Assembly: GCF_001613465.1 (NCBI RefSeq)
Contig: NZ_BDCK01000045.1
Coordinates: 1-64,000 of the forward strand
Direction of reading: 5' to 3'
Source of the DNA: Nocardia niwae NBRC 108934 = DSM 45340
GTDB lineage: Bacteria; Actinomycetota; Actinomycetes; Mycobacteriales; Mycobacteriaceae
DNA length: 64,000 bases
The position numbers were made by a program, and so were the translations under genes. This document shows positions 37,518-45,261 of this stretch, piece by piece (position 1 is the stretch's first letter; every line of letters begins with the position of its first letter). The notes beneath the pieces are model-generated. The model was not told the origin of the DNA and searched no databases. It was given only the letters and a program-made list of their open reading frames with translations.

Positions 37518-37876
37518 TATTCGACCGCCTTGCCGTCGTAGCGTTGGATGGTGCCGTTGACCACCACAACCTCAGTCGAGGGTGTGCCGGGATACGACAG
37601 GATGAACGCCCACTTGGTGTGGTCGCGCAGCTCGTCGGCGGCATCCGACTCCACCCGCACAACGGCATGGGAGTCGGTGATTGTGGCCGTGAATCTCTGC
37701 ACCGGTGTGGTCTTGATGTCCAGGTACGCCGTCACGCCCGCGTCATAGTCCAGCGGGGTCGGGTTCTCTGGGTCAGCGCTGTCTGGGTCGACATTTTCGA
37801 AGTCGACAACCAGATCGCCATGCCACGACACCGGAAGGACGTACAGGGGTGGTGGATCGAAAAGAGGCGTCGTCAC
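37517..37876 (-). CDS. LtfC-like tail protein (119 aa)
   Basis: The beta-sandwich pattern with Gly-Asp-Leu-Val-Val-Asp-Phe, an Asp-Tyr-Asp-Ala-Gly segment, Val-Arg-Val-Glu-Ser and a final Gly-Thr-Ile-Gln-Arg-Tyr matches the LtfC/p132/Gp6 family of actinophage tail proteins. GTG 37876. The role is in the distal tail; a second member is at 39154. Confidence 0.65.
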   Translation of the reverse strand: MTTPLFDPPPLYVLPVSWHGDLVVDFENVDPDSADPENPTPLDYDAGVTAYLDIKTTPVQRFTATITDSHAVVRVESDAADELRDHTKWAFILSYPGTPSTEVVVVNGTIQRYDGKAVE

Positions 37877-37897
37877 TATTCCCCTCCCAGGGGGTGG

Positions 37898-38800
37898 TTA
37901 GGCGGCGTCGTAATACAGGTATGTGCTGGTCGAGCCAGCCGCGACGGTGCCGCTCGCCCCGAACGGGGTCGTGTATTGGAGGCTGATCGTGTCGCCAGGC
38001 GCGAGGCTCGTAGAGATCGGTGAAAACGTCGCCGATGTCCCGTTGAACGGGATAGACGCTGTCCCGATCTGCGTGCCGTTCTTCAGCACCCGCAGCGTCA
38101 ACGCCGTCGAATTGCTCCAGGCGCCAGTCAAGGTGACCTTGCACTGCACCGTGACGCTCGACGGGCCGTCCGACACCAGCGCGTTGCTGGTGATGACCGT
38201 GTTCGGGTAGCCCGAACGCGCCACCCAGCCGGTGATCAGTGCCGTGGTGTTGGCGGTCAGCGAGCCTGTTCCGGACTTGTCCATGCCCATCGGCGAGAAC
38301 GACGGCGCCGCAACGAAGCCGAACGTTCCAGTGCCCGCGACAGCCAAGCCCGGTGCAGGTGCAGCCGCCATTGCCAGCGCGCCAGACCCGGTCAGAGCCA
38401 GCGGCGACGCAGGCGCAGCGGGCAGAGCCAGTGTTCCCGTCCCGGTGACATCGGCGGTGACCGTCGGGGCGGTTGTGAACCCCATCGTTCCCGACCCCAC
38501 CGTCCGCAGTTCAGCTTCATACCCGAACTGAAGGAACGCCTCCGACGTCAGCGCCAGAGCGGCGTTCGCGGACGTCGCGTCGAACGCGACCGCACCCGAG
38601 CCGGTCACAGGTAGATCCGTGGCCGGTGCCGCAGCGAGCCCGATCGCGCCAGCTCCGGTCACAACCAGATGCCTGTGCGGCGGTGGCGTGTACACGAGGG
38701 TGTCGGGCACACGCGCCCCTGTGCCTTGCGGAAGTGACGCGGTCGCGCGTGATGCGCCGGGAAGCGGTGCCCGCGCCCATGATCGGCGAGGCAACCCCAT
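37898..38800 (-). CDS. Repetitive Gly/Ala-rich tail protein (300 aa)
   Basis: Residues about 40-190 contain about six units of roughly 25 residues built on (Thr/Ser)-Gly-(Ser/Thr/Ala)-Gly...Ala-Ala-Pro-Ala, an elastic or decoration repeat. The C-terminal 110 residues form a beta domain similar in pattern to the C-terminus of the protein at 34999. ATG 38800. Confidence 0.6.
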   Translation of the reverse strand: MGLPRRSWARAPLPGASRATASLPQGTGARVPDTLVYTPPPHRHLVVTGAGAIGLAAAPATDLPVTGSGAVAFDATSANAALALTSEAFLQFGYEAELRTVGSGTMGFTTAPTVTADVTGTGTLALPAAPASPLALTGSGALAMAAAPAPGLAVAGTGTFGFVAAPSFSPMGMDKSGTGSLTANTTALITGWVARSGYPNTVITSNALVSDGPSSVTVQCKVTLTGAWSNSTALTLRVLKNGTQIGTASIPFNGTSATFSPISTSLAPGDTISLQYTTPFGASGTVAAGSTSTYLYYDAA

Positions 38801-38802
38801 GG

Positions 38803-39147
38803 TCAGCTCTGCGTGTAGCTGGGGGTGATGTTGATGCTGCCCGTGCCGCCCAACGTCACAGACGGGCTCAAAGCGTTGCCGCCGATGAACGTGCCGCCCG
38901 AGCTGGCGGTCCACAGTCCGCCGTGCGTGTAGGTTCCGGCCGGTGCGGGGACAGCCACCAACGCGGCGGTCAGCACACCAGTAGTACCCGACACCCACGT
39001 GGCCTGCACCCGCGCATACGGAGCGCCGGTCGCCTCATTAGCGCCAGTGGTGCCGGGGTCCGCGGTATGCAGAGAAACCCACGGGGCCGTAGAAACGCCT
39101 TTGACACCGTCAGCGGCGGCCTGCTTGGTTGCATTTGGTAGAGCCAT
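38803..39147 (-). CDS. Minor tail protein (114 aa)
   Basis: Pattern common in actinophage tails: an Asn-Ala-Thr-Lys helix, then Val-Ser-Leu-His-Thr-Ala-Asp-Pro-Gly-Thr-Thr-Gly-Ala-Asn-Glu, then beta strands rich in Gly and Thr. ATG 39147. Structural role in the tail tip. Confidence 0.65.
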   Translation of the reverse strand: MALPNATKQAAADGVKGVSTAPWVSLHTADPGTTGANEATGAPYARVQATWVSGTTGVLTAALVAVPAPAGTYTHGGLWTASSGGTFIGGNALSPSVTLGGTGSINITPSYTQS

Positions 39148-39153
39148 TGTGCG

Positions 39154-39465
39154 TTATCCTTCGCGGGCCACTGAGCCCTGATACCAGCAGAAATCTTTGC
39201 CGTCCGAGTAATGGACGTAGAGCCGGAAACGAGCCGGAATGGAAATGGTGTCCGCCAACGCGTACGACACATTCCACGAGATCGATGAGGACGACACTGT
39301 CGCCGTCCATGTGCCGAGGACATCGCCCGCCATGTCGTAGAAGATGATTTCCGCGCTGGTTTCCGACGGGATCTCTTCACCGGGCAGTGGGTAGATGTCG
39401 TGAACGAAGTCCTGCCCGGTGACGAGCACAAGCGTTTCGACGACCGGCCTATTACCGATTGCCAT
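39154..39465 (-). CDS. LtfC-like tail protein, second copy (103 aa)
   Basis: Beta-sandwich with Gly-Gln-Asp-Phe-Val-His-Asp-Ile near the start and Phe-Arg-Leu-Tyr-Val-His-Tyr near the end; fits the same family as 37517. ATG 39465. Confidence 0.55.
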   Translation of the reverse strand: MAIGNRPVVETLVLVTGQDFVHDIYPLPGEEIPSETSAEIIFYDMAGDVLGTWTATVSSSSISWNVSYALADTISIPARFRLYVHYSDGKDFCWYQGSVAREG

Positions 39466-39483
39466 GAAACCCCCTGATGGGTG

Positions 39484-40728
39484 TTAGATGCCGGAATAGA
39501 TGCGGACGTCGTTCCAACTGTTGGAGTTGTTCGACGAGGCGCGTTCTACTCGAAGGCCCGCATATGAGTTGGTGGCGGGGACGACGCCGTGAATGTTCCC
39601 GGCATACAAGATGGGGGTGCCGTTTTTTTCGAGCCACCCGATTCCGTCGTGAACGGAGAACGCCAGCACATCGCCGCTGGTGACGGTGACACCGCTGGTC
39701 ACGGAGTCGAAATCCGTGAAAGTAGGCGGGTTGCCCGACAGGGCCGACGAGAAGCGACTGAGATATACTTTGTTGCTGAAAATGTTCGCCGACAGCCCCT
39801 GTGTTCCTGCCGCATTGGAGCAGAGAACCAGGCTTGAGTCCGCGTTCCCGTTGGGGCCGATATTGCCGCCAACAGTCGCCTCCACGCGCACTTTCCCGCC
39901 AGTGATTCCGGTGTCGCGGATGAGGCCCCGGGAACCGTCGGTCGTGCCTGTGGTCGACCACGAGTTGTTTTGGATCGCGGCGTCTGTCCCGATCTGTGTC
40001 CACCCGTTGTCGACAACACCGTCAGAGCGGTTGAAGTCGTCGTAAAAGATGGACGTCCACACCGTTTTCGGTGGTATAGAACTGGTGCGGTCATAGTGGT
40101 CGATCCAACGAATCCAGGCATCACACAACGCACCGTTGAGAAACCGTACGCATCGACGACCAGGCCCGAGCTTGAACGTGGGGCTGATCATTTTGCTTCC
40201 GACATAGATGTTGTTGAGCCAAACTCTGACCCATTCATCGTTTTCGATCCACAGTTTGAGGGTGATGCTGTTACCGAAGTAGCCGACCGGGCTAGACCAG
40301 GCGAAAGGAGTTCCGGTGACGGTCATGACGTTCTCGAACTCGACGTACTGAATCAGGTCTCCGCCGATGGCTGGGGCGTGCATCAGTCGGATGCCGACGC
40401 AGTTGAGGAATGTGCCGCCGATCTTCGACCAGGAGTCCGTGAAGTAGACAGCGAGTGATTGCGCGGCCAAGCCCTCGACAGGGAACCACACCTCGTATTC
40501 GAGGCCCCAGTTCGGTGTGAATGGCTGGAACTCGTAAGATTCGCCGCCGCCGTTCACGGTGCCGAAGTTCTGCGGGATATGCAGTTCATGCAGGCTATTG
40601 ATGTCAGCGACGGTGCCGTCTCCAAGATGCACCCATGGACGCTTTACAGGGTTTTCGATGGCGCGATCAAAACTGTCATACCATCCAGCCCAAGCCAGTG
40701 GCAGATTGCGTCGAATCAGAAAGCTCAT
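39484..40728 (-). CDS. Minor tail protein with two lectin-like domains (414 aa)
   Basis: Two jelly-roll-like beta domains, about 15-205 and 230-410. The second begins Phe-Tyr-Asp-Asp-Phe-Asn-Arg-Ser-Asp-Gly, as in the gene at 34999. Start ATG 40728, overlapping the upstream stop (ATGA). Probably binds cell-wall glycan. Confidence 0.6.
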   Translation of the reverse strand: MSFLIRRNLPLAWAGWYDSFDRAIENPVKRPWVHLGDGTVADINSLHELHIPQNFGTVNGGGESYEFQPFTPNWGLEYEVWFPVEGLAAQSLAVYFTDSWSKIGGTFLNCVGIRLMHAPAIGGDLIQYVEFENVMTVTGTPFAWSSPVGYFGNSITLKLWIENDEWVRVWLNNIYVGSKMISPTFKLGPGRRCVRFLNGALCDAWIRWIDHYDRTSSIPPKTVWTSIFYDDFNRSDGVVDNGWTQIGTDAAIQNNSWSTTGTTDGSRGLIRDTGITGGKVRVEATVGGNIGPNGNADSSLVLCSNAAGTQGLSANIFSNKVYLSRFSSALSGNPPTFTDFDSVTSGVTVTSGDVLAFSVHDGIGWLEKNGTPILYAGNIHGVVPATNSYAGLRVERASSNNSNSWNDVRIYSGI

Positions 40729-41075
40729 GGGCTTGCAGGGTCAGTGAAAGCCCCGTTTACTGTGCCGCCCTGCGTTGCAGCGAAATTCCGCATGCCTGCG
40801 ATAACATTCCGCATGCGGTTGTATTTCACGCCGACCGGCGAGGGGTCCGCCGGGTCCGTGTAGGTGTATTTCCAGGTCGCCTTGTTCGCATCCATCACCG
40901 CGATAGCAGCGTCAAGAATCGGCAGCGCGTCAGCGGCGGCCGTCATATCGAACATTCCGTCCAACGTTGATACACCGAAAGCAGCGCGATACAAGTTACC
41001 GTTATACGGCTCCTGAACGGCCACGACCTGAACGTAGGTGCCAGTGCTGGACACTTGCTCGAAGATTTGCGTCAC
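40725..41075 (-). CDS. Tail protein, paralogue of 41072 (116 aa)
   Basis: GTG 41075 overlaps the upstream stop (GTGA). It shares with the next gene the order Phe-Glu, Gly-Thr-Tyr-Val, Ser-Thr-Leu-Asp-Gly-Met-Phe-Asp-Met-Thr, Leu-Pro-Ile-Leu-Asp-Ala-Ala-Ile-Ala and Arg-Asn-Phe-Ala-Ala-x-x-Gly-Gly-Thr. A recent tandem duplication with drift. Confidence 0.6.
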   Translation of the reverse strand: MTQIFEQVSSTGTYVQVVAVQEPYNGNLYRAAFGVSTLDGMFDMTAAADALPILDAAIAVMDANKATWKYTYTDPADPSPVGVKYNRMRNVIAGMRNFAATQGGTVNGAFTDPASP

Positions 41076-41404
41076 TGCATTACCTCCTCTTGTTCGACAG
41101 CGCCGGAAATAGTGCCTCCGTTGTGCGCGAGGAACGTGCGAATGCCGATGAGCGCTTTCCGGTTTCCGCGCAATCCGATCGGGTCGTCGGCGGCAACAAG
41201 GGGCCGCAGAGACTCCGGGGCATCGTTGAAGCGTGCGATAGCTGCGTCAAAAACCGGTATGGCGTGGTCTGCCGGGGTCATATCGAACAATCCGTCGAGC
41301 GAGTCGACTTGAAAGGCGGCACACCACAATGCGTCACGATTCGCCTGGATAACGGGGGTAGAGACGTAAGTCCCACCCGCAGCAATGCATTCGAATACCC
41401 TCAC
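41072..41404 (-). CDS. Tail protein, paralogue of 40725 (110 aa)
   Basis: GTG 41404 is preferred over the in-frame extension because it lies 1 nt past the upstream stop. Same fold pattern as the downstream copy (Ser-Leu-Asp-Gly-Leu-Phe-Asp-Met-Thr; Gly-Gly-Thr-Ile-Ser-Gly-Ala). Confidence 0.6.
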   Translation of the reverse strand: MRVFECIAAGGTYVSTPVIQANRDALWCAAFQVDSLDGLFDMTPADHAIPVFDAAIARFNDAPESLRPLVAADDPIGLRGNRKALIGIRTFLAHNGGTISGAVEQEEVMQ

Positions 41405-41405
41405 G

Positions 41406-42074
41406 TCACCCTCCAGCGGGGATGAACACACCCGCAACCGCTATTTGCAATACTTGAGGCGCGATCGACCCAGTCACCGATGTGACCGAGTAATAGAAGC
41501 GCTCTTTGTCCAGAACTGGTTCCGACAGCAGCGGAACGTTTCGGCGCGTCTCATTAGCGCCCATCACTGTTGAGGTGACCGTGGTCCACGCCGTGCCTGT
41601 GGCGTTCCATTTGCGGGTCTCCACAGTCATCCCATTCGGTTGCGTCAACAGCGCGATATGGATGTCGGTGAGAATCGCCTCTTGGTCGTCCGGCACGTTC
41701 AGAACCGGGCCAAGCAGAAGCTCATTGACGCCCAACACGACGCCAGCGGACGCAACGACGCACTCGATGATCCAGAAAGACGCGTTCTCGTACGCCTTGT
41801 CGGCGAGGTCTTCGGCGTTGGCAGCAGCATTCGCTGCCGCCTGCGCCGTCGTCACCGCCGAGTCAGCTGAGCCGTGCGCTTCCAGCGCCAGCGCATAGTT
41901 TCCGTCAATCCGCTGGACGACATTCGTCGTGTGAGTGTTCTGCGCCGACTCGTAGGACACCCTCACGCCCTGCGTCAAAGCGGTCTGCGTGTCCTCCGCG
42001 GTAGCGTTCTGCAACGCCGCGAACGTGCCCGGTACCTGTGACCCATTAGGTGTGGGCTGATTAGGGGCAGTCAC
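41406..42074 (-). CDS. Tail protein with helical linker (222 aa)
   Basis: GTG 42074. Residues about 65-105 are an Ala/Asn-rich helix of the trimeric coiled-coil type; the C-terminal 120 residues are beta-rich. Probably another fibre component. The first gene downstream of the antisense moron. Confidence 0.55.
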   Translation of the reverse strand: MTAPNQPTPNGSQVPGTFAALQNATAEDTQTALTQGVRVSYESAQNTHTTNVVQRIDGNYALALEAHGSADSAVTTAQAAANAAANAEDLADKAYENASFWIIECVVASAGVVLGVNELLLGPVLNVPDDQEAILTDIHIALLTQPNGMTVETRKWNATGTAWTTVTSTVMGANETRRNVPLLSEPVLDKERFYYSVTSVTGSIAPQVLQIAVAGVFIPAGG

Positions 42075-42147
42075 CAGACATCACCCCCAATATTTCGGTT
42101 TGACCAGGTGGAACACGCACAGCAGGTGAGCCACGTACGATGTGGGT

Positions 42148-42375
42148 ATGGCAGAGGACGACCCCCCGGACGCCGACGAGGTCATGATTTGGAACCGGCT
42201 AAGCGGTCAAAGCGTCGGTTTCACGCTCCCCCGCCAATACGATGAACTGATCGCCTGGTTGGAGCGGCATCACGACCGGCGAACCTCCCCCACCGACTAC
42301 GCGCGCCAACAAGGGTGGCTACCGCCGTCGAAGCCGTCCCGGCTACGCGTATTCCTCGCGAAACTGCGCGGCTAA
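42148..42375 (+). CDS. Rightward moron gene in the late operon (75 aa)
   Basis: An acidic N-terminus, helical centre and basic C-terminus (Pro-Ser-Arg-Leu-Arg-Val-Phe-Leu-Ala-Lys-Leu-Arg). TACGAT (42136-42141) lies 6 nt before the ATG and there is no ribosome site: a leaderless gene with its own promoter. Its stop overlaps the stop of the next leftward gene by 4 nt. Opposite-strand genes of this kind are often expressed in lysogens. Function unknown. Confidence 0.6.
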   Translation: MAEDDPPDADEVMIWNRLSGQSVGFTLPRQYDELIAWLERHHDRRTSPTDYARQQGWLPPSKPSRLRVFLAKLRG

Positions 42376-42671
42376 ACCCACAGTTCAGGCGGGTTCGGGA
42401 TATCGGTGTCCCCCAACCGGTTGAGCCGCTGGATCACCATCGCGTCCCACCGCTGATGCTCATACAGTGCCGACTTGAACTGCCGCAGCTCGTTCTTCGC
42501 CTCAGCAAGATCCTGCTGCATGGCCTCGACCTGCTTGATAGAAACCTCAGACAAGGCAGCCGTCGCGTCGATCTTGACCTTCCGCCGCCCCATCACCCCA
42601 TTGATGATTGCCGTTGCCGCACTGGAACCAGTCAGCAGCACCAGCATTTCGAAAAGTTGTTGCGCGCTCAT
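42372..42671 (-). CDS. Membrane-anchored coiled-coil protein (99 aa)
   Basis: One N-terminal hydrophobic span (about 6-26) and a coiled coil (about 40-80), next to the holin-type genes. Likely part of the lysis cassette, perhaps an accessory holin or spanin-like factor for a mycolic-acid envelope. ATG 42671, 1 nt past the upstream stop. Confidence 0.55.
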   Translation of the reverse strand: MSAQQLFEMLVLLTGSSAATAIINGVMGRRKVKIDATAALSEVSIKQVEAMQQDLAEAKNELRQFKSALYEHQRWDAMVIQRLNRLGDTDIPNPPELWV

Positions 42672-42672
42672 C

Positions 42673-43074
42673 TCACCGCCTTGGTAGCTTTCGAATCACA
42701 CGGCGAAGTTCTTTCCACCGGAACGCGAAAGCCACCACCACGGCAAACGTGAGAGACGCGGGGAGGACCGCATTCAAGCCACCGAAAATTAGTTGCGCGC
42801 ACCCATACAGCACCAGCGACATCGCAGCAGTCACCAAACCGACCGACTCGACGAACAAGCCGTTGATCGTGTTCTTGATGACAATGCCCCACAACGCGAC
42901 AATCGCCCCAAAGGTCATCAACCCCAGCCAAGCCACATGCAGCCACGACGGCATCAACGCCGCAATGGATCCTGGAACAGCACGCGTAACCAGCTGTGTG
43001 ATTCCACTGACGATAAGCAGGAGCAGGAACACCAGCTCGAACGGCTCACGTCTGTGCAGTAGAAACTTCTCCAT
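42673..43074 (-). CDS. Four-span membrane protein, holin candidate (133 aa)
   Basis: Four hydrophobic segments (about 12-30, 43-63, 72-92, 98-116) and a very basic tail (Lys-Glu-Leu-Arg-Arg-Val-Ile-Arg-Lys-Leu). Size and place fit a holin. ATG 43074. Confidence 0.55.
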   Translation of the reverse strand: MEKFLLHRREPFELVFLLLLIVSGITQLVTRAVPGSIAALMPSWLHVAWLGLMTFGAIVALWGIVIKNTINGLFVESVGLVTAAMSLVLYGCAQLIFGGLNAVLPASLTFAVVVAFAFRWKELRRVIRKLPRR

Positions 43075-43125
43075 GTCACGACCTCCGAGCGGGGCCGACC
43101 CGTGACGTGGTCGGCCCCAACCAGA

Positions 43126-43467
43126 TCAGTCGTCAGTTGGAGTCTTCGCCGCGGCGACACCGAGGCCGAGCAGTGACACCACCAGCGTGGTCAGGGTCGC
43201 GGCCTGGTTCTCCGCAAAAACCCCGTAGTAAACGAGGACGGCCTGCGCGGGGATCAGAAGGTTGTACAGCCAGGTCCGCCACGTCGCGGTGCTGTTCGCG
43301 CCAGCGAGGCCGAAGCCCAAAGCGGCAGCGATGGCGGCGACCCACACTGCGGCGGACTCGCCGCTGAGCACGCCGAACGCGACAAGCGCGGTCTGCAACG
43401 GTACGAGCGCGGCGTAGATGCGGCCACGCACTACAGCGGTGACGTCGCGGATGGAATCAAAAGTCAT
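43126..43467 (-). CDS. Holin-like protein (113 aa)
   Basis: Three or so Ala/Val-rich hydrophobic segments (about 20-36, 38-56, 66-104), N-terminus cytoplasmic-like, acidic Asp-Asp end. The pattern of small actinophage holins with Asn-Gln-Ala-Ala-Thr-Leu and Gly-Leu-Gly-Val-Ala-Ala-Ala-Lys. It lies 21 nt past the endolysin stop, the expected position. ATG 43467. Confidence 0.65.
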   Translation of the reverse strand: MTFDSIRDVTAVVRGRIYAALVPLQTALVAFGVLSGESAAVWVAAIAAALGFGLAGANSTATWRTWLYNLLIPAQAVLVYYGVFAENQAATLTTLVVSLLGLGVAAAKTPTDD

Positions 43468-43488
43468 AGGAACGCTCCTATTTGAGGG

Positions 43489-44556
43489 TTAGCCCTGTGC
43501 GTCAGGCACAGGAGTGTCGGCGCCGTCGACGGTCAACGTGCCGAGAGTCTGCTTCGGGGTCCAGAAGATGCGCCCGTGTTCGAACTCCTGATAGGAGCCG
43601 GTATCGAACGGGACCTCATCGGAAATCGGCCACCCGTACGGCCCGCCTTCGTAGCCCGAGCGGTTCCAGCGGTTGCGGATCTCGCCATGCACCCATGCGC
43701 CCGGCTGCCCGTAACGCCGGTAGATGGCGCCGCCTTCGAAGCCCTGGACGTCGCCCACGGGCTTGCCATCTGCGCCATTCAGCACGGTGTGGTCTCCCAC
43801 CGGGTAGCCGAGTGGACCTGCTTCCCAACCGCGTTCGGCGTAAGCCTCAAACACGTTGGTGGGGATTGCGTGTGCGCCCGTGCGCGGATGCCAGTAGATG
43901 TGCCCGTGCTCGAATTCGGCGCGTCGGCCCTCGCCATCGGGGGTTGGGATTTCGCCGTCATGCAGCCGTTTGCCCAGCCACGTCGCGCGTGCGGCTTCCT
44001 GGTCGATCATGTTGACGACCGGGGCCGCCAATTCGCCGCCGTCGTATTCGCGCACATAGGCGGCGAACACGTCCCAGGGGAAGTTCCAGCCGACGTCCGT
44101 GTGGTCGCCAATGCCCAAGCATTCGGTGACGTATTTGTGGTCGGAGATGCCCTCGGCACGCCAGTAGTCCGGGACGATGACGTCGGTGGAGAACCCGTAC
44201 TTGTGGGCGTCCTGCACCGCGAGGTAGGCGGCGATCCGAAGGTCGTTGTCCCGCTCCAGCCACTGTGCGCGGGAGAACGAGGACCGCGAGCCGGCGAAAC
44301 ACAGGTTGATGGTGTAGCTGTTCGCGTCCAGGACGCTCCAACTCGCGTAGTCGGTGTCGACCACATCCACGAGCACGCCGTCCCGCAACGTGTAGTGATA
44401 GGAGACGCCGTTGGCCGAGTTGTTCAGGTAGGCGGCGAGCGATTCTGCGGTGCCGTTGCCTTCCTGCGTGTGCAGCAGGAAGTTGACGACGCGCGCCCCC
44501 CACCGGTTCGAGCGAGACCCGCCCAGCCGATTGACTTCTGTGTACTGCGGAGCCAT
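43489..44556 (-). CDS. Endolysin: amidase with LGFP wall-binding repeats
   Basis: The 355-residue product has an N-terminal Amidase_2 domain (about 1-170; His29 in Leu-Leu-His-Thr, Tyr-His-Tyr near 53-55, His152 in Asp-His-Thr-Asp) that cleaves N-acetylmuramoyl-L-alanine. The C-terminal half holds LGFP-type repeats (about 195-345; Phe-Glu-His-Gly, Gly-Trp-Glu-Ala-Gly-Pro-Leu-Gly-Tyr-Pro, Phe-Glu-Gly-Gly-Ala-Ile, Gly-Pro-Tyr-Gly-Trp-Pro). LGFP repeats bind the mycolyl-arabinogalactan type wall. ATG 44556 in a TGATG junction. This is the best evidence for a mycolata host. Confidence 0.9.
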   Translation of the reverse strand: MAPQYTEVNRLGGSRSNRWGARVVNFLLHTQEGNGTAESLAAYLNNSANGVSYHYTLRDGVLVDVVDTDYASWSVLDANSYTINLCFAGSRSSFSRAQWLERDNDLRIAAYLAVQDAHKYGFSTDVIVPDYWRAEGISDHKYVTECLGIGDHTDVGWNFPWDVFAAYVREYDGGELAAPVVNMIDQEAARATWLGKRLHDGEIPTPDGEGRRAEFEHGHIYWHPRTGAHAIPTNVFEAYAERGWEAGPLGYPVGDHTVLNGADGKPVGDVQGFEGGAIYRRYGQPGAWVHGEIRNRWNRSGYEGGPYGWPISDEVPFDTGSYQEFEHGRIFWTPKQTLGTLTVDGADTPVPDAQG

Positions 44557-45248
44557 CAGGCACCCACCTCCGGGTACTTGGAAAGAATGGTCTTGCGCGG
44601 CTTGCGGGAGAGGTGGCGTTCGACCATCAGCACTCGTTCGCGCTCTGCCTCGTCGACGGCTTCCAGGTACTCCAGAACCTCGTCGACGGTGTGTAGGCAG
44701 GGGTTCCAGCCCGGATCGCGGACAGGGACGTTGCTTACAGACGCGCCATCACTCGTGACCGGCCCCGTCTTCAGCGGACGCCCCTCCCCTGTGATCCCGT
44801 CTACGATCTGCGAGTTCGACGGAGTCACGTCCGGGCCGAACCCGAGAGCTTCAGCCAACTGTCGGCGAGTGTCCTGCGGCAGCGACTCGACGAACTCTTT
44901 AATGTCGAACTTGCTGCGGTCCGGGGCGTCGATCGGCTCCCACACCCCAGGGCTCGTCAGCCAGTGCGGGTCGGTATTCCGCGGCTGCTGATACTTGATG
45001 ACCTGCTTCGCGGGTATCACCGAACCCGGAGGGCGTGCGCCGCAGTCCCATTGACGCCCGGACACTTCCTTCAGGTATTCGATCGGGAAGGGCAGCGGTG
45101 CCCCGTTCATTCCGGGCAGCCCCGAGTACATCCACAGGAATGCCTCTTCGCGGCAGTTGGGGTTGCAACGCTCCTGTGTGGGGAATTCGCCTGGTTTCAG
45201 CCACGGCGACGTGTCTACCTGCGGGACACGCGAGGACTTCTTCGACAC
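44556..45248 (-). CDS. Hypothetical tail-associated protein (230 aa)
   Basis: GTG 45248 follows AGGAG. It has a Cys-Asn-Pro-Asn-Cys motif near residue 27 and a further Cys, Pro-rich first half and helical Arg/Glu-rich end. Between the tail-tip protein and the endolysin; perhaps a tail-tip or lysis-linked component. No family recognised. Confidence 0.55.
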   Translation of the reverse strand: MSKKSSRVPQVDTSPWLKPGEFPTQERCNPNCREEAFLWMYSGLPGMNGAPLPFPIEYLKEVSGRQWDCGARPPGSVIPAKQVIKYQQPRNTDPHWLTSPGVWEPIDAPDRSKFDIKEFVESLPQDTRRQLAEALGFGPDVTPSNSQIVDGITGEGRPLKTGPVTSDGASVSNVPVRDPGWNPCLHTVDEVLEYLEAVDEAERERVLMVERHLSRKPRKTILSKYPEVGA

Positions 45249-45261
45249 CTGTTCTCCTGGC

